A stretch of 64,000 nt of DNA. Source: Asterella californica (lineage: Eukaryota; Streptophyta; Marchantiopsida; Marchantiales; Aytoniaceae). Shown piece after piece: positions 55,909 to 64,000 of this stretch. Positions within the stretch are counted from its first letter, which is position 1. Each line of letters opens with the position of its first letter. Where the stretch lies: positions 5,394,001 to 5,458,000 of the forward strand of contig JAYKYS010000002.1 of NCBI GenBank assembly GCA_036924285.1. Reading direction: 5' to 3'. The position numbers and the translations under genes are program-made. The notes under the pieces were generated by a model. That model searched no databases, had not been told where the DNA came from, and saw nothing but the letters and a program-made list of their open reading frames with translations.

Positions 55909-57979
55909 CCGGTAACCTCGTAACATTCTGTTCCACCCTTAGTACAGTTCTTTCTCACTTTTGAATTTGTTTTCTTTGTTTTCCTCTCATCGCAGAAGCT
56001 TGAAATACCACAAATAGACATCCTAGGAGGAAGCAAAGGAGAGTAGGTACAACCGTACCACATCGAACCCCGGTGAGGGAGGGCAGAGAAGAGTCATCTT
56101 CCGCCGTCCGATTGCTCCCCATATTCGAATTCGCGATTCGATGCTGAAAGGCAGATGGATAAATGCTGAAAATTTTCAAATAGCCTTCAGCTTGTGATCA
56201 GCTTGATTACAGGGGGAGTGGGCAGCTCCGCCCGTTTCCCTCCACAAAGTGCTTGTCGGCCGCCGGCCGGGACAGCGAGAGTAGTCCCTTGGCCGAGGGC
56301 AACGCGAAGATGGTACTGTAGTTGCAGAAGGCCTGGGTCGAGAAGGCGTCACCGGTCACCGGTCACCGGTCACCCACCGGCTTGAGATGTGGGGATAATC
56401 GAACGGGGGACGGTGACTGGATGAAAGCATCGTCGGAATATGGTAGAATACAGACGTCGGAGAGGAGGAACGGATGAATATAACACGGAGGCAGTAAATG
56501 GAGGGCAGGGGAAAGCACTTCGATGTAAATAAGTACTTAGAATAGTAGGTCCTGATTATGGAGGGAAGAGAGAGAGAGGAACGAAGTCGAGGCTTGGCTT
56601 CCCTCGCTCCGTCGTTGGTCATGCCAGCTTTGTCTTTTATTGCGGCAGAAGCTGAATGCTTCATTTCCTCTGGCTGCTGCTGCTTCTGGTGGCTGACGCT
56701 GGTCGCTTAGTTGCTTCTGTTACCGTAGTGTCGTATTCGTCGCCCTTCCCACACCAGCTCTCTCCACTCCGCCGCGCGACTCTGCCTCCGCAGAGTTCGT
56801 CTTCTCTCTTTTCTGTGAATGGTGGTGCCGCTTACTTCTTTAGGCACTTACTTATTTGGTCCTCCTCCTTGTGCTGGGCTGTGTAGTGTCTAATCAGAGG
56901 GTGGAGAAGGGGAGAGGAAAACGTAGAGAGGGATCGAGTACGCACGCATCTCCTCACTCGCTCTGCTCACGCAGGCAGGTATAGCTCAAGTGGCAGAAGG
57001 AGGAGGAGGAGAGGACGAGGGGAAGTAGAAAGACAGAAGCGGTCTTACTCGAGTCTTTCGAAACCTTTGAGGAGACAATTTGAAAGAGAGAGAGAGAGAG
57101 AGAGAGAGAGTGATACAGGAGGCAGAGACGAGGTAGACTAAGGTGGGTGATAAGGTGGGAACGGTGGTGTTGTTGATCTATGTCAACGCCGCTCCTTGCC
57201 TTTTTCGTTAGGGAGAGGAAGGAGGAATTGGCATGGGATCGGCAGATTTTGGTTTAGGCAGCTAAGATCCGAGTTGCAGGGTTCCAGTTCGTTGAAATCG
57301 GACTCGGTATTGGCGATTGTCCGACTGGTGGGACTGAGAAGGATGGAGGGAGGACGGTAGATGAATGGATGGATGCCTTGCATACATAGTGTAACAGGGG
57401 ACGGGAAGAAGGAGCACGAAGCGGATTCGGGATTGGCTGAATCTGAGGTTGAAACGCGAGGAAAGGAAGGCGGTCGACGGTGGCGCTCGTATGAAGGAGT
57501 TGGGAAAGAGGGAGGGAGTCATTAAACATGTATGTCTTGAAACAGAGGAATCCAGAACATTTTAGGGTATAGGTGAGAACTGGTGGAAGAATGAAGAGCG
57601 GGTGTTTTAAGGAATGCAAAGCAGGAGAGGTACGTAAGGCACGATAAAGACGTGCTGGTGGAGTATATTGTGTTGTGGTGGATGGTTTTGGTGTGGACGT
57701 GCTGTAGTCGTGCTGCACGTGAAGCCGTTCCGTAGCAGTGTTGGTGCTTGGAAACTGTTTCCTTGTGATTTTGAGATTCACCTGCTTGCCGGGGTCGTTG
57801 CATCGAAGAAGGACCTAATTTGTCGAAGTGTCTAGGTGATTTGTAGGTCAGACGCCGGCGTTGATCCATAGGTGTTAACACCAGTAGATATTTAGCAATG
57901 CCAAGGGGGAAGTTAGACAGTGCATAGATTTTTCTCTAGGGTGCCGCCTGGATCAGCAGGAATATTGTGACTGCGAATC
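55909..57979 (+). promoter_or_regulatory. Upstream region / 5' UTR of the Ariadne gene
   Basis: About 2 kb without a credible gene. Features are three tandem accggtc units at 56,350-56,373, purine-rich tracts (ggaggaggaggagaggacga near 57,000) and an (AG)13 run at 57,084-57,110. Such GA/CT-rich tracts are common in plant 5' UTRs and core promoters (GAGA-type sites). The minus ORFs here (up to 175 codons at 57,254-57,781) mirror the purine bias and are rejected as genes. Confidence 0.4.
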
Positions 57980-60900
57980 ATGAGTGATGATGGTTGGAGC
58001 CAGTATTCGAGCAACTATGGTGATAGCGACTCTGAAGGCGACTATTGTGGTGAAGATGAAGAGGTCGTAGCGCATCAAGAGGATCCTGAGCCCAGCCACA
58101 AGGTAATTACTCGGATTCATTACCGTTGCCTGAATCTTCAGTAACCAAAAACTCTAGATAATGTTATCCATTTAACAAAATCTGCACCCAGGCTGACATT
58201 CTCTTCCCACTTATTTTGCACAAGCATCGAGGGTCTGGTCAGTCGAGCATACTGATCAGTCGTGCTATCAATATACACCAGCTTATGCCGACAACTCGTT
58301 CCGTAACACTTCTTCTGCGACAGAATTGTTGGCCGATGGCAGTAGGAATATATGCGTGGGTTTTTTCGGCTAACTATATATTTTCTGCTTCTGCTGAATA
58401 AAGTTGTATACTTCGGGGTTGTGTGCTGATGATAACACAGAGCAGTCCAAGTATGCTGCCAAAATATTTTATTTTTGTGCACCATTTAACCTCAAACTCC
58501 GAATGGAACCTGAAGAGAGACCTTTTGGGATGTTAGGTCATGTTATTGATTCTTTCCTATCTTGGAATAAAATTGGGCTTATTTCTCTCACCTAAACTTT
58601 CCGGCTGAACCTTCTTGTAAATCGTTTAGATAAGCTTAGTCCAACTGTAATAGAACCACATGTCGGGGTTTGGCCAGATGGTTTTACATGGCTTCAGAAA
58701 TAGACTAGATGGGAACACTTCTCAAGGGTTAAGGTTGATGGGCCTGTGCATTGGGGGAACGTAGGATCAGTATTCTGAGGTGACTAATATTGGATAAGGT
58801 GAGACAAGAAAGCTGTAAAAACTTGGACAAGATTGAAGCTGAAAAGTGTATTCACGTATTCATCATTTATAATGTCTAAGGTTTTCCATCTGGACATGTG
58901 CATGTTTTGAAACTTGCTGGTCTTTGCATGATGGTTGCAGGTGATTACCAAGGAGTCTCTTTTGGTAGCCCAGGTACTTTTCATTCTTGACCTACCACAC
59001 TTCACTGAAAAGTAATATTTCACGTGTTAATACTGGAACGTGATTTCCTCCCACATATATAACATCCGTAATGAACACAGTTTATTTGTTTCTAGCTCCT
59101 TATTGATCTTTGCATCCCTGCGTAATCGTCTATAGTATCACCAACCAGTATAATCCGCCTCGATAATTACTTTATGTTAGATTGGTTAAAATCTTTTCAC
59201 TGTGGAGGTTTATTCCGCTTCCTGTGTCTGAGGATTCGATGTTTCAATCTTCTGGATCTTCCACAGAGTGAAGATCTACGCAAGGTGCAGGATGTGCTCG
59301 GACTGAGCCAAACACATGCGCGGACCCTTCTTATATTTCACCGATGGAACGTCGAGAGCCTATTCGGCAAGCTTGCCGACAAAGGCGAGAAAAAGCTCTT
59401 TATGGAAGCTGGGTTGCCACCACGTGATACAAGTTGTTCGCATGCAGCGTCGTGTCCTTCGGCACCCGTGACAAAATGTGGGATTTGCTTGGATGAGGTT
59501 TCGCAGGAGGATATCACCAGGATGGATTGTGGTCACTCCTTTTGCAACGATTGTAAGTACCTATGGTGTTTCAGTCCTTTGTTACATAGATCGTATCTTT
59601 CTCCTGAAAATCTTTTTCCTTCTCCGATGTTTGGAGTCAGATTACATCTGTGAGAAAAGACAAGACAGTAGAATAACCTTATATCCTTAACCGACAGCCC
59701 CTCCTTGATGACTGTTAATTCTCTAATTGGATACTAGAGGATCAGAAAATCGATGCATAAAGTTGGAATGTACTCCTGCTTTGTTGCATAGAGATATCAC
59801 TAGAGTACGCATGGTTAAATACTGATATACGCCTGTTTGGACTGTTTTGTTGCCATGAAAATGAGACTGTTGTCATAGGCATTAGTGTGCTTTTAGTTTG
59901 TAGAACACGACGTTGTACTACATTCCATAGTAAGGGTACTAATTATCCTTTTCGACATGTAAAACTGAGTGGTGTATTGCTGGCTCTCTTCATATTTATG
60001 AGTCCTCTCAGATCACTTTCGTTCATATTTCAGGTTGGACGCAATATTTTATAATGAAAATCAAGGAGGGTCAAAGTCGGCGAGTAATTTGCATGGAGCA
60101 CAAGTGCAGTGCGATTTGTGACGAGATCAAAGTGCGAGATTTGGTTGGTGCCCGAGACCCTGAGTCGGTGAGCCGCTACGATCGCTTTCTTTTAGAGTCT
60201 TACATCGAGGATAACGCGAAAGTGAAATGGTGCCCAAGCATTCCCCATTGCGGTAACGCAATCAGGGTCGAGGGGGAACCGTACTGTGAGATCGAATGCA
60301 TCTGCTCGCAGCAATTCTGTTTCAATTGCCTGGCCGAGCCACATTCCCCGTGTTCTTGTCTTATGTGGCAGTTGTGGGACAAGAAATGCAAAGATGAATC
60401 CGAGACGGTGAACTGGCTGACAGTTCATACAAAGCCCTGTCCTAAATGCCACAAGCCGGTGGAGAAGAACGGCGGTTGCAATTTGGTTGGCTGCATTTGT
60501 GGTCAAGCCTTCTGGTACAGTTCATTTGAGGAGCACTTGTCTTTTGAGTAGATACTTGTTTTAGTCTTAATTTTTGTGTTATACAGTTGAGATCATTGTT
60601 TTAGGGCTCTGAAATTCGGTTCTAAATGCTGTGTTTGATACTAATCCTGAATTCGGGGGCTGAGTCACGTCGTTGCTTGGAAGCTGTCAGCTGCAAATTG
60701 CAGCAACTATTTATTGATGGAACCGTACTTCCTTGTCTCAGTTGGCTTTGTGGATCAGCAACCGGTCGAGAGCACAGCTGGAACAGTATCGAAGGGCACA
60801 GTTGTGGACGCTATAAAGAGGAGAAAGAGAAGGAAGCCGCAAGAGCGCAACGCGACCTTAAGCGCTATATCCATTACCATTCACGATGGAAAGGTCACAT

Positions 60901-61725
60901 GGATTCCCTGAAGTTTGAAGAGAAGCAGAGGGAGGTTGTTCAACTGAAAATTGTAGCGTTGGAAGCCAGTGAATCGTTGGTCAAAGACTACAGCTGGCTA
61001 ACCAACGGCTTGCAGAGACTCTTCCGCGCGAGGAGGGCACTTTCTTTCTCGTTTGCTTTTGCATTTTTCATGTTCGGCAATGATCTTTTCAAGGATGATA
61101 TCTCAGAGGAGCAGAATGAAATCAATCAGAACCTCTTTGAGGATCAGCAAACGCAGCTAGAAGAAACTGTGGAGCGTTTGTCCAAGCTCGTCGAGACCCC
61201 CCTGGAATTGCACACCGATGATATACATGTCAAGGAGATGCGGATGGAAGTCATCAACCTGACTGCGCTCACAGATACTCTTTGCAAAAGAATGTGAGTG
61301 GCTCGATGTATTAAAGTAGTCTCTTTGGACGCCTTCCAGTAACATTGTGTCTTCAAGCGTTTGGCTTTATGTGGTGGTGATACGTATAATGCTTAGGCTG
61401 TTCAAGATTCCAGTATTAGTCGTGGTTCCCACTTAAATTTCCTGCAGAAAGGATTGTGTCTCAGGATCCGTCCCTGTTGAAAGGAGTGTGTTGTTTGTGT
61501 TGCAGGTATGATGTGATCGAGAACGATCTACTTGGTTCCTTACAACTTACAACACATCACATTGCCCCATACAAGTCGCAAGGGGCCGAAAGAGCTTCGC
61601 AGATAGAAGAGGAAACTGATCGTGCTAGTCAAAAGCTTTCTGGTGCTGAGGATTCAAGATACGCGAAAATATGCCCCAGCTCGAATGGTGGTGAGTGGCG
61701 AGCTAAGATCAATAGGGGACTATGA
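57980..61725 (+). CDS. Ariadne-type RBR E3 ubiquitin ligase (6 exons)
   Basis: This enzyme transfers ubiquitin through a RING2 cysteine thioester. Exons are 57980-58102, 58941-58973, 59267-59552, 60034-60514, 60742-61293 and 61506-61725, all GT-AG, summing to 1,695 nt (564 aa). The acidic N terminus is MSDDGWSQYSSNYGDSDSEG, and a UBA-like segment follows. RING1 is C123/C126 ... CGHSFCNDCW (~148). The IBR contains CPSIPHCGNAI, CSQQFCFNC and PHSPCSC. RING2 contains CPKCHKPVEKNGGCNLVGC with catalytic Cys296 and GQAFCWLCG (a Cys is split by intron 4). The C-terminal Ariadne helices include LQRLFRARRALSFSFAFAFF and DISEEQNEINQNLFEDQQ. The motif GGCNLVxCICGQAFCWLCG is the plant ARI form. Length is close to plant ARI2/ARI7-type proteins (~560-600 aa). 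The gene is intact, and exact orthology is not claimed. Confidence 0.92.
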
Positions 61726-62370
61726 TTGAAGTTTGCGGAGTACATAGTAGTTGGTTGTGATGGGGACCTAGATTTGTGAAGTTTCCGTGCATGTTGACGG
61801 AAGTTTCCGTTGGGTTTGCAATCGTCCGTGGGGCCTTGAAGGTTCTGCTTAGTAATTCTTGCTCAAGTTATCAGTAAGAAGGTGGAAGTGTTTCCCTCAT
61901 AAGAACTCGATTAGCACCATCCGTATTAGAGATAGGTTCTGTTTGGGTCATGGTCATCATGGTAAGCTTGGACTGCAGTGATGTCTTCCGATGGTTCTTG
62001 TTTCCGCTACGCAGCTCGCGTAGTTTAGGGGTGAGTGACGAGCTAAGATTAAGAAGAAGATAGTCGAAATCAGCGGGGTGCTTTTGGCCGTGATGGAGAT
62101 TTTTCGAATGTCTATGCATGCTTGAATAGTTTTAGGGATGAGTGACGAGCTAAGATGAGAAGAACATAATCGAAATGAGCGGGTGCTTAACAATCATTTG
62201 GCTGTGGTGGAGATTCTGAATGTTTAGCGTGTTGACTGAGCTTTCCGTGCGGTCGGGTTTTCTTAGGAGAGCCTTGCTCTGACTGCCTTAGTTAGTAGAA
62301 TTGATGTGGTTTCCCCTAAGACCTTGTGAAGCCCATCCGTTTGAGAGAGAGTTCTGTTTTTTGTGACGTT
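61685..62370. repeat. Partial duplication of the Ariadne 3' end downstream
   Basis: gtgagtggcgagctaagat inside the last coding exon (61,690) recurs as gtgagtgacgagctaagat (62,030) and gatgagtgacgagctaagat (62,138). The last two units share tagtcgaaat/taatcgaaat, gcgggtgctt and tggtggagattctgaatg. A longer match pairs gttctgtttgggtcatgg (61,936) with gttctgttttttgtgacg (62,349), with accatccgta / cccatccgtt before each. Only the first copy lies in an open Ariadne frame; the others are fragments. Confidence 0.6.
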
Positions 62371-62684
62371 AAAGGTTGTAACGAAAGTATTTTTTGCGAT
62401 GGTTTTACCCGGTTCTGCCGCCCATTATGGTTGGATTGTACAAAGGTTTACAATTTGAAGCTATTGCAATACGGGTATCGCCGATGTTTACTAGAATTGG
62501 ACGCGCAAAACAACGTGTATGTGCATTTACAAGGTTTACTTTCGTAGCATCTTGCTGAAGGCATAAGGACTTCGATGGATAGTCTTGTTTGTGTTCGTTT
62601 TCTTATGCTGAATGTGTGGGTCGTGTATCCTTACGCTGACCTAAGGTTATATATACCCGGGAAATAATACCGTGTCTTCTGTCT
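62371..62684. other. No gene seen
   Basis: Sequence between the duplicated Ariadne tail and the next dispersed repeat copy. No recognisable feature. Confidence 0.4.
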
Positions 62685-62930
62685 TACAGCTACCTGGGGG
62701 TACCATTTTGGAAATGTGCTTTCCCTGCACATTTCTCCTTGGCCCGACCTCGGTTATATACTTCCGCTGACTTCTCAAACCAAGCATACATGTTACCACT
62801 CTTGTTACTGTACTTGCATGGGTTCAAAACTATTTCGGGGTTACCTAAGTGTGCGGGCGAAGTCACTGTTTTCGCAGAAAACTGCTTTACCCGTGTACCA
62901 ATATATACCCGATAAATAAATACTGCTCTT
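62685..62930 (+). repeat. Dispersed repeat family, hairpin module, last full copy
   Basis: gggggtaccattttggaaat, ggcccgacctcggttatat, cttctcaaaccaagca, gtacttgcatgggttcaaaa and gcgaagtcactgttttc match the copies at 14,005-14,260 and 16,780-17,600. The stem ggaaatgtg/cacatttct lies at 62,710-62,736. Confidence 0.8.
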
Positions 62931-63904
62931 GCATCGTAACTTCCCACTTTCAGGTCAGTCAATCTTCAGCTGGAGACGAAACCGGACCCACACCATACCA
63001 CTTAGGTTAGGGATGCTCAACGTGGTAGGCCTAGTTTTCTGTTCCGTTACTTCTCTTCCTTGCCACTCCTCATTCTGTGTACTAACGCCACTTGTACGCT
63101 TTCAGGTATTTGCTCTTGCCTTAATAATCTTCTTGGTTAATGTTCTGCATCTTATGTGAGTCTTAGTACTCTAGAGGTTGATTCGTCCAATCTAGTCTCT
63201 AGTTTTGCTGTAAGCACCATCCAGCCAGTGTGCGGCGTCAACGGTCGAAAGGCTGAAGACTACGGGATGCAATTCTTATTGGGTACATCCTCTCATGAAC
63301 AGAGGGAATAGGGTGTAATAGGTAATCGATGCACGGCGTGATGAGATTTCTGCCGCATTTCTGTTTGGTGATCACATGGATTGGTAAATTGGCCCATACC
63401 ATTCTAGCTCCTTTGAATACTTCATTCACCTTCTGTTCATGCGTGTCGCTCAGGATGGACAAGGAAGATCATTTGCATAGGTCAGGGCACCCCATGTTGT
63501 ACACTTTACTTCTCACTTACCCCACCCCTCAGTTGTAGACTTTACTCCATCCATTAATTATTCACTTTCAGTTCGCTCAATGCATGCTTTCACTGCAGCG
63601 TCTCCATTCACTTGTTGTCAAGTGGATGTCTTTTAGCCCTCCCATATTATTCGATGCGCGGCTTGTTAAGATCCGCGTCTTGACTAGTATTTTGTATGGT
63701 CTGTTCACAAACTTTTAGTAGATTACATATCTTTTAAATGGGATATAGGGGAAAACTTGAAATTTGGATCGGTGTCTTACTGCATTGATTGGTCCTACAC
63801 TTGTTCGGAAGGGCCCCTTTCGTTCGTATTCCAACTTGTACATTTCTTCACTTCCAAACTTTACATTTCTACACTGAATTCCCTTCCATTCGTATTCCAT
63901 CCCC
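62931..63904. other. No gene recognised
   Basis: Pyrimidine-rich sequence between two repeat copies. A local pair cattcgtattcca (near 63,888) and cgttcgtattccaa (near 63,820) is minor. No ORF shows a known domain. Confidence 0.4.
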
Positions 63905-64000
63905 TTCCATTGGCATTCGAAACTGATCAGAAACTCCTGGACGAATGGGGCGTTGCCTTGTTAGGGAAGTCCTCAATTTCGATTGATCACATTTCCGACT
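63905..64000 (+). repeat. Dispersed repeat family, 'gaaactcctg' module, cut by window end
   Basis: gatcagaaactcctgga, agtcctcaatttcgattgat and cacatttccgact match the modules at 13,535-13,610 and 14,318-14,390. It continues beyond base 64,000. Confidence 0.7.

Noticed and set aside
56980..57030. tRNA-like A box (tagctcaagtggcaga)
   Set aside because: No B box or acceptor stem follows; the sequence goes straight into a GA-rich tract.
57254..57781. 175-codon minus-strand ORF upstream of the Ariadne gene
   Set aside because: The product is Thr/Pro/Leu-rich low complexity that mirrors the purine bias of the plus strand, with no domain; it lies where the promoter or 5' UTR should be.
1..64000. 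CRISPR arrays, bacterial operons, insertion sequences or phage genes
   Set aside because: Spliced genes, SINEs and LTR elements show that this is eukaryotic nuclear DNA; no regularly spaced short repeats with unique spacers were seen.

Overview
The window is nuclear DNA from a plant: genes with many short GT-AG introns sit among degraded transposable elements. Three gene families are of recognisably plant type: a plant-type Ariadne E3 ligase, an ACD5-type ceramide kinase, and REV3 (DNA polymerase zeta). The Ty3/gypsy proteins and a HUH-endonuclease element suggest a non-seed plant, perhaps a bryophyte. That is an inference; no marker in the window settles the species.

Layout. Bases 1-9,200 are a graveyard of nested Ty3/gypsy LTR retrotransposons, mostly on the minus strand: gag, protease, RT and RNase H pieces, a diverged ~0.9 kb direct repeat pair and one probable complete LTR. 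Bases 9,200-11,600 are AT-rich and featureless. Bases 12,600-15,500 hold several copies of a non-coding dispersed repeat that recurs inside REV3 intron 2 and at 62.7 and 63.9 kb. REV3 occupies 15,674-31,412 on the plus strand. I could join 22 exons into a 9,504-nt frame (3,167 aa) with all polymerase motifs and both C-terminal cysteine modules intact. A 4.07-kb exon and an 0.83-kb exon encode disordered repeats, including a roughly 41-residue periodic SQ/TQ array. Bases 31.4-36 kb hold tRNA-derived SINEs and a gag-protease relic. Bases 36.8-40.8 kb hold a ceramide kinase pseudogene whose N- and C-terminal halves lie on opposite strands, as expected from an in-place inversion. A small Cys-rich (CYSTM-like) protein lies at 44.65 kb.

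Bases 48.3-52.5 kb contain an open HUH (Rep-like) endonuclease gene on the plus strand and a decayed copy on the minus strand, with SINE and ~200-bp repeat copies between and beside them. Bases 53-57.9 kb are AT-rich and then GA-rich sequence leading to a six-exon Ariadne-type RBR E3 ubiquitin ligase (57,980-61,725, 564 aa). Its 3' end has been partly duplicated downstream.

The two intact housekeeping genes (translesion synthesis and ubiquitylation) are unrelated neighbours; nothing here behaves as an operon. The most unusual items are the HUH element pair, the periodic TQ array in REV3, the inverted ceramide kinase, and the hairpin-bearing repeat family.
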